Shown: in pieces, positions 7,174 to 15,012 of the stretch
Layout: every line of letters begins with the position of its first letter
How positions within the stretch are numbered: position 1 is the stretch's first letter
NCBI RefSeq assembly: GCF_025567315.1
Contig: NZ_JAOQJE010000007.1
Coordinates: 62,001 to 126,000, forward strand
Reading direction: 5' to 3'
Origin: Agathobaculum ammoniilyticum
GTDB taxonomy: Bacteria; Bacillota; Clostridia; Oscillospirales; Butyricicoccaceae
DNA length: 64,000 bases
Made by a program: the position numbers and the translations under genes
The notes under the pieces: model-generated
What the model was told of the DNA's origin: nothing
Databases searched by the model: none
What the model saw: the letters and a program-made list of their open reading frames with translations, nothing else

Positions 7174-8058
7174 TCAGAAAAACGAAAGCTGTCCGCAGCC
7201 GAAGCCGCGCTGGTAGCGGCGGGTGATGTCGCGCATCCGGTAAAAGATGCCCACTTCGTCGCAGGCGCGGGTGAAAACCGTCCAAAGCTGCCGCGCGTGC
7301 GGGCTGGCGCACTGGTAGCGTGTACCGTAACGCGCGATGTATTTCTGCTTCAGGCCGGGGAAGGAGCGGTCTAGCTGCTGGTAGAAGTAGGCGCGCTGAC
7401 GGTCGCGCAGGGTCAGGCCGAGCGCGGGATAGATATACGGTACGCCCGCCTCTCCGGCCCGCCGCACCAGCGTGCGGATGTTTTCCTCGGTATCCGTCAG
7501 CCATGGCAGCACAGGCATGAGCAGGATGCAGGTGGGAAGGCCAGCGTCCGACAGGCGTGCGAGCGCGTCCAGCCGCGCGGAGGGCGGGGGCGCGTGCGGC
7601 TCGATCGCGCGTGCGAGCGCATCGTCCGCGGTGGTCACGGTCAGCTTGCACAGCACGGGCGCGGTCGCATGGATCTCGTGCAGCACGTCGATGTCGCGGC
7701 AGATCAGGTCGCTTTTGGTGGCAATGGCCGCGCCGAAGCCATAGGCCGCGAGCAGTTCGAGCGCGTGCCGCGTGAGCTGCTCGGTGCGCTCGAACGGGTT
7801 GTACGGGTCGCTCATCGCGCCGGTGGAGACTACGCCCGGCTGCGTTTTGCGCCGCAGGTCGTCGCGAATGATGCGCAGCGCGTCCTGCTTGGCGCAGACG
7901 GTGTCGAAATCGTCGTTGCGATAGCATTCCGAGCGGCTGTCGCAGTAGATGCAGCCGTGGGAGCAGCCGCGGTAGATATTCATATTGTAGCGCGCGCCGA
8001 ACCAGCCCGCGCCGTTTGGGGTGCTGGTGACGATGGTCTTTGCCGGTATGGTCTGCAT
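7174..8058 (-). CDS. Radical SAM protein of the SplB-like family
   Basis: A 294-residue radical SAM enzyme with the CxxxCxxC cluster motif CSHGCIYC (C32, C36, C39), so it binds a [4Fe-4S] cluster and SAM. The whole length fits the SplB/COG1533 group related to spore photoproduct lyase, which repairs UV lesions. However, many members of this group have unknown substrates, and the conserved lyase Cys cannot be assigned here. An extended -10 (TGGTATAAT on the - strand, complement of 8092-8100) lies upstream, divergent from the MerR gene. Confidence 0.82.
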   Translation of the reverse strand: MQTIPAKTIVTSTPNGAGWFGARYNMNIYRGCSHGCIYCDSRSECYRNDDFDTVCAKQDALRIIRDDLRRKTQPGVVSTGAMSDPYNPFERTEQLTRHALELLAAYGFGAAIATKSDLICRDIDVLHEIHATAPVLCKLTVTTADDALARAIEPHAPPPSARLDALARLSDAGLPTCILLMPVLPWLTDTEENIRTLVRRAGEAGVPYIYPALGLTLRDRQRAYFYQQLDRSFPGLKQKYIARYGTRYQCASPHARQLWTVFTRACDEVGIFYRMRDITRRYQRGFGCGQLSFF

Positions 8059-8128
8059 GGCCGCACCGCCTTTCCTGAGGATTCCGCTACCATTATACCA
8101 GAAAAAGCGGGCAATGCGTGTCCGGATA

Positions 8129-8137
8129 TGCTATAAT
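8129..8137 (+). promoter_or_regulatory. Extended -10 promoter of the MerR-family gene
   Basis: TGCTATAAT at 8129-8137 is an extended -10 (TGN-TATAAT). No good -35 is present at 17 bases, which is typical of extended -10 promoters. Confidence 0.55.
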
Positions 8138-8181
8138 AGCCGGAGGAGAATGCCCAGGCAAACTCGGAAAGGACGGTAGGG

Positions 8182-9012
8182 ATGAAGGACTTGTTCACGA
8201 TCGGGGAGATGCATAAGCTGTTCGCCGTGCCGGTGCGCACGCTGCGGTTCTATGACGAGATCGGCCTGCTCCGGCCCGAGCGGGTGGACCCGCGCACTGG
8301 TTACCGCTATTATTCCGCGGGACAGTTTGAACGGCTCAACACCATCAAATACCTGCGCGCGCTGGGCGTGTCGCTCGAGCGCATTCGCGGTTTTTTTGAA
8401 AACCGCGATACCGACGTGGTGGAACTGCTCCTGCAGGAGCAGCTGGCGGACACGCGGCGGCGGCTGGACGAGCTGCAGCGCATCGAGCGGCGGATTGGCC
8501 GGCGGCTGGATGACCTGCGGCGCGCGAGGACGGCCAAGACCGGCGTTGTGCTGCAAAAGGCGCTGCCCGCCCGCGCGATCGCATTCCTGCGGCAGGAGAT
8601 CCCGCAGGGCGGCGATCTGGAAACGCCGCTGGCTGAGCTGCAAAGCCATATCCGGCAGGATGCGGCGGTGTTCCTGGGCAAGGTGGGCGTGTCAATCGCG
8701 CGCGAGCGACTGTACGCGCGGCAGTTCGACCGCTACACGGGGATATTCCTGTTCGTCGAGCCGGAGGAGCAGTACGGCGGTCCCGTACTCCACCTGCCTG
8801 CGGGCGAATGGTTGACCGTGTGCTACCGCGGCACGCATGCGCACAGCGCGCCCTCCTATGAGCTGCTGCTGGACGAGGCCGCGCGGCGCGGGTTCGAGCT
8901 GGCCGAGGACTCGGTTGAGGTGACGCATATCGATGCGGGCTTCACCAGCGATGAGACCCAGTATTTGACCGAGCTGCAGGTGCCGGTGAAAAAAAGTGAA
9001 AATACCTCTTGA
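8182..9012 (+). CDS. MerR-family regulator with GyrI-like effector domain (BmrR type)
   Basis: This 276-residue protein has an N-terminal MerR winged HTH (about 5-75, with VRTLRFYDEIGLLRPERVD). A long dimerisation coiled coil (about 80-120) and a GyrI-like ligand-binding domain (about 125-270) follow, as in the multidrug sensor BmrR. Such proteins bind a 19-bp-spaced promoter and untwist it when a drug binds. The stop codon overlaps the -35 of exactly such a promoter, which drives the following MATE pump. The regulator-pump pairing makes a drug-induced efflux module very likely. Confidence 0.92.
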   Translation: MKDLFTIGEMHKLFAVPVRTLRFYDEIGLLRPERVDPRTGYRYYSAGQFERLNTIKYLRALGVSLERIRGFFENRDTDVVELLLQEQLADTRRRLDELQRIERRIGRRLDDLRRARTAKTGVVLQKALPARAIAFLRQEIPQGGDLETPLAELQSHIRQDAAVFLGKVGVSIARERLYARQFDRYTGIFLFVEPEEQYGGPVLHLPAGEWLTVCYRGTHAHSAPSYELLLDEAARRGFELAEDSVEVTHIDAGFTSDETQYLTELQVPVKKSENTS

Positions 9013-9039
9013 CCCTCTGGTTGCTGGAGGGTTTATGCT
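9009..9039 (+). promoter_or_regulatory. MerR-type 19-bp-spacer promoter for the MATE gene
   Basis: TTGACC at 9009-9014 and TATGCT at 9034-9039 with a 19-base spacer, over-long for sigma-A and diagnostic of MerR-activated promoters. The spacer carries the dyad ACCCTC-N9-GAGGGT (9012-9032). The MerR stop codon TGA (9010-9012) lies within the -35. Confidence 0.88.
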
Positions 9040-9069
9040 TTTCTTGCAGACAACAAGGGAGGCATATCC

Positions 9070-10419
9070 ATGACAGAGAAAAACCTATTGACCGAGGGGC
9101 GCGTGCTGCCCGTGCTGATGCGTTTCACCGTGCCGTTCCTGATCGCTAATATCATCCAGGCGCTGTACGGCGCGGTCGATCTGGCGGTGATCGGCTGGTT
9201 CTGCGATCCCGCGAGCGTGGCCGCGGTATCGACCGGCACGCAGGTGACGCAGATTGTCACCAGCCTGATCACCGGCCTGACGCTGGGCGGCACCATCCTG
9301 GTCGGCAAATACACCGGCATGCGCGACGAGAAGCAGACCTGCAAGTCCATCGGCACTACGCTGACCGTGTTCGCGGCGTTTTCCGTGGTTCTGATGATCC
9401 TAGTGATTGGTCTGGCCTCGCCTATCCTGACTGCGCTGCAAACGCCGGAGGAGGCGTTTGTGCTGGCGCGCCAGTATGTGGTGACTTGCGGCTGGGGCAT
9501 CCCGTTCATCTGCGGGTATAACGCCATCAGCGCCATCCTGCGCGGCTATGGCGACTCTCAGCGGCCGATGCTGTTCATCGCACTGGCGTGCATGCTCAAC
9601 ATCGCAGGCGATCTGCTGCTGACCGGCGTGTTCGGCTGGGGCGTACGCGGCGTGGCGGTGGCCACGATCGCGGCGCAGGCGGTCAGCATGGTATGCGCAA
9701 TCGTGTACCTTAACCGCGGGCATTTCATTTTCAAGTTTACGGTGCGCAACCTGCGCATCGACGGCGCGCGCGCCCGCGAGCTGGCGCGCGTGGGCATCCC
9801 GATCTCGTTCCAGGAGCTGATGGTGCGTATCTCCTTCCTGTACCTGACCGCGGTCGTCAACGCGCTCGGGGTGGACGCGGCCTCCGCGGTCGGCGTGGCG
9901 AGCAAGTACGACGTATTCGCCATGCTGCCCGCGACCTCGGTCGCCTCGGCGCTTGCCGCGTTCACGGCGCAGAATTACGGCGCGCAGCGGCCGGCGCGCG
10001 TGCGGACCGCGGTGGGCGCGGGGCTGGGGTTTGCGCTGGCTGCGGCGGCGTGCTTTTTCCTATGGGCGCAGCTTTCGCCGCAAAGCATGATTGGCCTGTT
10101 CACCCGCGACGCGGCGACCATCGCAGTGGGTGTGCCGTTCTTCCGCGCCTGCTCGTTCGACTACCTGATGGTGACGTTTGTGTTCTGTCTGAACGGGTAT
10201 CTGAACGGCCGCTCCAAAACGCTGTTCACCATGTTCTCCTGCTGCTTCGGCGCACTGTGCGTGCGCATCCCGCTGCTGTACCTGGTGCAGACCTACCGAC
10301 CCGACAGCCTGTTCCTGCTCGGCTGCGTCGCGCCGCTGGTTTCGGGCGTGATGGCGGTGTACACCATCGCGTACACTGTGCGGCAGTTCCGACTTGACCT
10401 GCGCCCCGCCTTGTGCTAA
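9070..10419 (+). CDS. MATE-family multidrug efflux transporter
   Basis: A 449-residue protein with about 12 membrane segments in two related halves. It begins with the LTEGRVLPVLMRFTVPFL opening typical of NorM/DinF-like MATE proteins, which export cationic drugs against Na+ or H+. Expression should depend on the MerR/BmrR-type protein encoded immediately upstream, through the 19-bp-spacer promoter. A perfect terminator closes the unit at 10464-10497. Confidence 0.93.
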   Translation: MTEKNLLTEGRVLPVLMRFTVPFLIANIIQALYGAVDLAVIGWFCDPASVAAVSTGTQVTQIVTSLITGLTLGGTILVGKYTGMRDEKQTCKSIGTTLTVFAAFSVVLMILVIGLASPILTALQTPEEAFVLARQYVVTCGWGIPFICGYNAISAILRGYGDSQRPMLFIALACMLNIAGDLLLTGVFGWGVRGVAVATIAAQAVSMVCAIVYLNRGHFIFKFTVRNLRIDGARARELARVGIPISFQELMVRISFLYLTAVVNALGVDAASAVGVASKYDVFAMLPATSVASALAAFTAQNYGAQRPARVRTAVGAGLGFALAAAACFFLWAQLSPQSMIGLFTRDAATIAVGVPFFRACSFDYLMVTFVFCLNGYLNGRSKTLFTMFSCCFGALCVRIPLLYLVQTYRPDSLFLLGCVAPLVSGVMAVYTIAYTVRQFRLDLRPALC

Positions 10420-10463
10420 ACAAAAAGGGTCCGGCGCGTAAGGGGACCATCCGGCCGGCATAC

Positions 10464-10497
10464 GAAAAAGAGACAGGCGCCGGCCTGTCTCTTTTTC
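10464..10497 (+). terminator. Terminator after the MATE gene
   Basis: A 15-bp perfect stem with loop GCCG and T5 in the right arm. Confidence 0.88.
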
Positions 10498-10923
10498 TGG
10501 TTCTGCGCAAAAAAGAACGCGACTTCAGGCCGCGCTATTGCACCGCCCCGTCGCGTGTCTTAGCAATAAATAAAAAACGGCTTCGAGCGAGAACGTCTCA
10601 AAAAAGCTGTCCACCGAAGATGTTAAAATTATAGCGCCAGGAAATTTTGAAAGCAAGATGAAAAACTGACAAAAACGCGTTTACAATTTATTCATAATTG
10701 TTCATTTCGACAAAACTTACAAAGAAAAGTGTAAAAATGCGGTAAGGTGAATAAAAAGATAGAAAATACTTTACAAAACCGCAAACGCATGATATGATAA
10801 TTGTACTTTCGCCCCGTGCTTAGCCGACGGACAACCGGACACGTTCCTACCGTGTCCATTTCACCATGCCGCGGCCCGGCCTGTGGGTAAGTAAAAATCT
10901 ATCAACGAAAGGTGAAACGTCAC
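10498..10923 (+). promoter_or_regulatory. Long rpsO upstream region: promoter and structured leader
   Basis: A 426-base region without a credible gene, AT-rich from about 10,560 to 10,810. The best promoter is TTTACA (10770-10775) with a 17-base spacer to TATGAT (10793-10798), giving a leader of about 120 nt. The leader contains a perfect 7-bp hairpin GGACACG/CGTGTCC (10837-10857) and may be the site of S15 autoregulation, as known for rpsO leaders in other bacteria. The hairpin and promoter are visible; the regulation is inferred. Upstream of it, TTTACA/TTCATA repeats at 10680-10706 have no -10 partner. Confidence 0.6.
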
Positions 10924-11190
10924 ATGATCCGCAAGGAAGACAAGACTGCCGTTATCGAGGCAAACCGCACGCACGCGACCGACACCGGTTCTCCGGAAGT
11001 CCAGATCGCGATTCTGACCGCGCGCATTCAGGAGCTTACCGAGCATCTGAAGGTCCACAAGAAGGACAACCATTCCCGCCGCGGCCTGCTCAAGATGGTC
11101 GGCCAGCGCCGCTCCATGCTTGCATACCTGCAGAAGAAGGACATCAACCGCTACCGTGCGCTGATCGCCAAGCTCGGCATTCGTAAGTAA
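10924..11190 (+). CDS. rpsO: 30S ribosomal protein S15
   Basis: An 88-residue protein with the S15 core (THATDTGSPEVQIAILTARI, then HKKDNHSRRGLLKMVGQRR). It binds 16S rRNA early in 30S assembly. I start at ATG 10924, which gives the family's usual length; a GTG at 10912 lies within the ribosome-binding site AAAGGTGA. It is followed by pnp, the classical rpsO-pnp order, with a hairpin between them. Confidence 0.97.
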   Translation: MIRKEDKTAVIEANRTHATDTGSPEVQIAILTARIQELTEHLKVHKKDNHSRRGLLKMVGQRRSMLAYLQKKDINRYRALIAKLGIRK

Positions 11191-11205
11191 GTGAAACAAG
11201 GAAAT

Positions 11206-11230
11206 AGGGGAGCAGTCTGCTCCCCTGTTT
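11206..11230 (+). terminator. Hairpin between rpsO and pnp (attenuator or processing site)
   Basis: AGGGGAGCA/TGCTCCCCT, a 9-bp stem with a 3-nt loop, then GTTT. The T tract is short, so partial readthrough into pnp is likely, as in other rpsO-pnp operons. Confidence 0.65.
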
Positions 11231-11362
11231 CTGTATTTTATAGGAAGGCGGCCAATCCGCTTTTTAGCAGTTGAAGGAGCGCCGAAGCACGTGCTTCGCC
11301 CCTGCTTCAAGTGCTAACAAAGCAAAAAGCCGCCCTCCGTCAAACAAAAAGGAGGAAAAATA

Positions 11363-13486
11363 ATGGCAAATATCAATCCCTTTGAGTTTAAGAATTACCG
11401 CGTTTTCGAAACCGAGATCGCCGGCCGCAAGCTGACCGTCGAAACCGGTAAGATGGCGCAGCTCGCCAACGGCTCTTGCCTGGTGCGCTACGGCGAAACC
11501 GCGGTACTCGTCACCGCGACCGCGTCGGCCAAGCCGCGCGACGGCATCGACTTCTTCCCGCTTTCCGTGGACTTTGAGGAGCGCCTGTACGCAGTCGGCC
11601 GCATCCCGGGCAGCTTCATGCGCCGCGAGGGCCGTCCGAGCGAAAAGGCGATTCTCGCCTCCCGCCAGATCGACCGCCCGATGCGCCCGCTATTCCCCAA
11701 GGATCTCAGAAACGATGTGTCCATCGTCTGCACCGTGCTGGAAAACGACTATGACAACTCCCCCGAGGTCGTCGCCCTGCTGGGCGCGTCCATCGCGGTG
11801 TCCATTTCGGACATCCCGTTCGATTATGTTGTAGCGGGCTGCCAGGTCGGCATCGTGGACGGCCGGACGGTCATCAACCCGACCAGCGAGCAGCGCAAGG
11901 TTTCCGAGATGGACGTGACCCTGTGCGCCACCAAGGATAAGATCGTTATGATCGAGGCGGGCGCGAAGGAAGTACCCGAGGACGACATGTTCAACGCCCT
12001 GATGGAAGCGCACGAGGAACTGAAAAAGATCTGCGCATTCATCCAGGGGATCAAGGACGAAATCGGTAAGCCCAAGTTCGAGTACGAGCATCACGATATT
12101 GACCACGACCTGTTTGACAAGCTCGAGGCCGCGGTAAGCGACAAGTTCGAGGTCGCGATGGACACGGACGACAAGACCGTCCGCGACGCGGGCGTACGCG
12201 CGATCGTAGACGAGTTCGAGGCCGGCCTTTCCGATGAGTACAAGGAGGAGCACGGCGCCAACCTTGCGGAGTGTGTGGACAAGCTGCAGAAGAAGATCGT
12301 GCGCCGCTGGTTGGCGAACGGCAAGCGCGTGGATGGCCGAGGTATGGAGGAAGTCCGTCCGCTGGCGGCCGAGGTACACGTTCTGCCGCGCGTACACGGC
12401 TCGGGCATGTTCACCCGCGGCCAGACCCAGGTGCTGACGCTTTGCACGCTGGGTACGCTGGGCGACGCGCAGGAGCTGGACACCATCTTTGAAGAGACTG
12501 AAAAGCGCTATATCCACCACTACAATTTCCCGTCCTTCTCGGTCGGCGAAACCCGCCCGTCCCGCGGCCCGGGCCGCCGCGAGATCGGCCACGGCGCGCT
12601 CGCAGAGCGTGCGCTGCTGCCGGTCATTCCGCCCGTGAGCGAGTTTCCGTACGCGCTGCGCTTGGTATCCGAGGTCATTTCGTCCAACGGCTCGACCTCG
12701 CAGGGCTCGGTGTGCGGCTCTACCCTCGCGCTGATGGACGCGGGCGTGCCGATCACCGCGCCGGTTGCAGGTATTTCCTGCGGCCTCATCACCGACGGCG
12801 GCCAGGAGACCACTTTTACCGATATTCAGGGCGTGGAGGACTTCTACGGCGATATGGACTTTAAGGTTGCCGGCACCAAGAAGGGCATCACCGCGATTCA
12901 GGTAGATATCAAGGTGGACGGCCTGACTCCGAACATCATCAAGCAGGCGTTCGAGAAGTGCCGCGTTGCCCGTTACGGCATTTTGGATGAAATCATGCTC
13001 AAGGCGATCGACAAGCCGCGCGCGGACGTATCCGACTGGGCACCCAAGATGACCACTATGCACATCCATCCGGATAAGATCCGAGAGGTTATCGGCAAGG
13101 GCGGCAGCGTGATCCAGAACATCGTTGCCGAGTCGGGAGCCAAGGTCGATATCGAGGACGACGGCACGGTCACTATCGCGGCGGTCAAGGCGGCTGACGC
13201 GGAAAAGGCCAGAAAGATGATCGAAGCCATCGTCAAGGAGCCGGAGCCGGGCGAAATCTACTACGGCAAGGTTGTGCGCCTGATGAACTTCGGCGCGTTC
13301 GTCAATCTGCTGCCAGGCAAGGACGGTATGGTGCATATCTCCAAGATGGCCGACCACCGCATTGAAAAGGTGGAGGACGCGGTCAAGGAAGGCGATATGG
13401 TCTGGGTCAAGGTTATGGAGATCGACGACAAGGGCCGTGTCAACCTGTCGATGAAGGATGTTAAGGAAGAGGAAAAGATTAAGTAA
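11363..13486 (+). CDS. pnp: Polynucleotide phosphorylase
   Basis: A 707-residue 3'-5' exoribonuclease that degrades RNA with phosphate and can add tails. It contains two RNase PH-like domains (about 1-220 and 310-540) separated by a helical region. A KH domain (about 555-615, HIHPDKIREVIGKGGSVIQ) and an S1 domain (about 622-692, GEIYYGKVVRLMNFGAFV) follow. Full length for the family. AAAAGGAGG just before ATG 11363 is a strong ribosome-binding site. Confidence 0.98.
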   Translation: MANINPFEFKNYRVFETEIAGRKLTVETGKMAQLANGSCLVRYGETAVLVTATASAKPRDGIDFFPLSVDFEERLYAVGRIPGSFMRREGRPSEKAILASRQIDRPMRPLFPKDLRNDVSIVCTVLENDYDNSPEVVALLGASIAVSISDIPFDYVVAGCQVGIVDGRTVINPTSEQRKVSEMDVTLCATKDKIVMIEAGAKEVPEDDMFNALMEAHEELKKICAFIQGIKDEIGKPKFEYEHHDIDHDLFDKLEAAVSDKFEVAMDTDDKTVRDAGVRAIVDEFEAGLSDEYKEEHGANLAECVDKLQKKIVRRWLANGKRVDGRGMEEVRPLAAEVHVLPRVHGSGMFTRGQTQVLTLCTLGTLGDAQELDTIFEETEKRYIHHYNFPSFSVGETRPSRGPGRREIGHGALAERALLPVIPPVSEFPYALRLVSEVISSNGSTSQGSVCGSTLALMDAGVPITAPVAGISCGLITDGGQETTFTDIQGVEDFYGDMDFKVAGTKKGITAIQVDIKVDGLTPNIIKQAFEKCRVARYGILDEIMLKAIDKPRADVSDWAPKMTTMHIHPDKIREVIGKGGSVIQNIVAESGAKVDIEDDGTVTIAAVKAADAEKARKMIEAIVKEPEPGEIYYGKVVRLMNFGAFVNLLPGKDGMVHISKMADHRIEKVEDAVKEGDMVWVKVMEIDDKGRVNLSMKDVKEEEKIK

Positions 13487-13507
13487 GCCTGCTTCCCGCA
13501 TCCTGTG

Positions 13508-13549
13508 AAAAAAGGGCTTTGGAACCATTGGGTTCCGAAGCCCTTTTTT
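13508..13549. terminator. Terminator after pnp, usable from both strands
   Basis: A 19-bp stem with one T-G wobble, loop ATTG (13527-13530), A6 left and T6 right. It also ends the - strand ndk transcript. Confidence 0.88.
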
Positions 13550-13559
13550 GTATGCCGTT

Positions 13560-13911
13560 TTATCCAAGCAGCGCGCGTGCGAGGGGATACAGCCGATCGA
13601 GCGCGCAGCCGTAGGAGCCGCATTCCCGTTTCGCCTGCCGGACGGCGTCGATGGGCGCGGCGCGGTCGCCCGCCCCCATCCTCGAGCCGTTCGAGAAGGA
13701 ACACATTGGCGGTATCCGCATCCGGACAACAGAAGCGTGCAGTGCCGGACGGCTCGCATGGAAGCGCGCCGCCGTAGCGCAGGATATCGGCGTACAGAAA
13801 CGCAGCATGCATGGCCAGCGGGCAGATGCACCCACGTTCGGTGTCAAAATCAAAGCTGTCGCCCGGCTGGTGGCCGCCTCTGCGGTCACGGAGATGCGGG
13901 TACGGGGACAC
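13560..13911 (-). pseudogene. Frameshifted small gene resembling the TIGR04076 family
   Basis: On the - strand, downstream of ndk, two partial frames join at a run of five Gs (13673-13677). The first frame, from GTG 13911, contains GHQPGDSFDFD, CICPLAMHAAFLY, LRYGGALPCE and CCPDADTANVFLLERLEDG. The second carries AGDRAAPIDAVRQAKREC through LDRLYPLARALLG to the stop at 13560. Removing one G gives a continuous protein of about 116 residues. The pattern recalls the small Cys-containing TIGR04076 proteins of unknown function, from memory only. The true N-terminus is also uncertain. It may be a sequencing error or a decayed gene. Confidence 0.5.
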
Positions 13912-13920
13912 CCCGCGGTG

Positions 13921-14325
13921 TCATACCTCCCCGAAGAAACGGCGGATTTCGGCCTCGGCGCTTTCCGGAGCGTCCGAGCCGTGGATCACGTTATAGGTGG
14001 TCGAGCTGGCGAAGTCGCCGCGGATGGTGCCGGGCAGGGCATCCTCGTTTCGGGTGGGACCCATCAGGGTGCGCATCCCCTGGATGACGTTTTCGCCCTC
14101 CACGATCATAGCCAGAACCGGCCCGTTTGTCATATAGTCCACCGTAGATGGGAAAAAGGGCTTGTCAGCAATGTGCGCGTAATGCTCCCGAAGAATCGGT
14201 TCGTCCAGCTGCATGGTCTTCATGCGGGTGATGCGGTAGCCCTTGCGTTCGATGCGCGCAAGGATTTCACCGGCAATGCCGCGCTGCAGCGCGTCCGGCT
14301 TGAGCATAATATAGGTCCGTTCCAT
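13921..14325 (-). CDS. ndk: Nucleoside diphosphate kinase
   Basis: This 134-residue enzyme transfers the gamma-phosphate of ATP to other NDPs through a phosphohistidine. The active His is H115 in NVIHGSD, and ERTYIMLKPDALQRG opens the protein as usual. Upstream on the - strand TTGTTT and TATACT with a 16-base spacer form a promoter. The stop lies 10 bases from the frameshifted small gene, which may be cotranscribed. Confidence 0.97.
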   Translation of the reverse strand: MERTYIMLKPDALQRGIAGEILARIERKGYRITRMKTMQLDEPILREHYAHIADKPFFPSTVDYMTNGPVLAMIVEGENVIQGMRTLMGPTRNEDALPGTIRGDFASSTTYNVIHGSDAPESAEAEIRRFFGEV

Positions 14326-14369
14326 AAAACCGCCTGCTTTCCTGTTTTTTATTTCGTGCCGCTGCCCTT

Positions 14370-14397
14370 AGTATAACACAGGCTCGGCTAAAAACAA
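14370..14397 (-). promoter_or_regulatory. Promoter of ndk
   Basis: On the - strand TTGTTT (complement of 14392-14397), 16-base spacer, TATACT (complement of 14370-14375). Confidence 0.65.
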
Positions 14398-14408
14398 TCC
14401 CCTTTTGC

Positions 14409-14963
14409 TTACAGGGAAACATAGTCCGGCTCGTGCCGCAGGGCGGGCAGGATGCGGCCTGTCAGGTCGGCGGTCGCGATGCGCAGGGAAGATGTGTTCC
14501 GGCAGGGATGGCAGGCGAAGAATTCCGGCTGCAGGACATCGCGGTCGATTACCAGACGGACACGGTTTTCCGTGTCGTTCAGCAGGCCGAGAACCGAAAC
14601 CGAGCCGGGCGTCACGCCGAGCAGCTCGTGCATGGGTTCCTCCCCCGCGAAGGAAAGGCGGGAGCAGCCGAGCTGGCCGGTCAGGTCCTTGGTATGGAAC
14701 GGCTTGTTCCCAGGCATCAGCAGCAGGTAGAACTGGGTCTTTTGGCGGTTGCACAAAAACAGGTTTTTGCAGATTTCCGCGCCAAGCAGCGCTTCAACCG
14801 CGGCGCAGGCCTCGATGGAGGGCGTTTCGCTGTGGTCGGCGCGGCGGTAGGGTACACCCAGCCCGTCAAGGAAATCATAACAGGCGGCTTCAGCCGCGCT
14901 TCGGCTGGAGCAGTCGGATGGACGTCCGTCATACAGGGTAGGGTCAAGGGTGAATTCGTTCAT
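14409..14963 (-). CDS. YbaK/ProX-type prolyl-tRNA editing deacylase-like protein
   Basis: A 184-residue member of the YbaK/aminoacyl-tRNA-associated fold. Free-standing relatives hydrolyse mischarged Ala-tRNA(Pro) (ProX/PrdX). Recognisable features are VPYRRADHSETPSIEAC, the KNLFLCNRQKTQFYLLLM strand and the VSVLGLLND block. The start has AGGAG upstream. It lies between the ndk region and a TetR-MATE operon with no clear functional link. The amino acid edited cannot be read from the sequence. Confidence 0.85.
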   Translation of the reverse strand: MNEFTLDPTLYDGRPSDCSSRSAAEAACYDFLDGLGVPYRRADHSETPSIEACAAVEALLGAEICKNLFLCNRQKTQFYLLLMPGNKPFHTKDLTGQLGCSRLSFAGEEPMHELLGVTPGSVSVLGLLNDTENRVRLVIDRDVLQPEFFACHPCRNTSSLRIATADLTGRILPALRHEPDYVSL

Positions 14964-15012
14964 ATCAAAGACTCCTATTAGTATTATTAGATAAAAGTAT
15001 TACTTTTTGAAT

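Noticed and set aside
10680..10706. TTTACA-N5-TTCATA-N4-TTCATT upstream of rpsO, resembling the 11-bp repeat promoters
   Set aside because: The second step is 10 rather than 11 bp and no -10 box lies 20 bases downstream; the region is AT-rich, so chance similarity is likely.
11690..13831. 713-codon frame antisense to pnp, and similar long antisense frames (for example 26505-29240, 35536-38331)
   Set aside because: They are mirror frames of GC-rich genes on the other strand, lack ribosome-binding sites and encode no recognisable domains.
13651..14376. 241-codon + strand frame over ndk and the frameshifted gene
   Set aside because: It is antisense to ndk, which is unmistakable, and shows no family motif.
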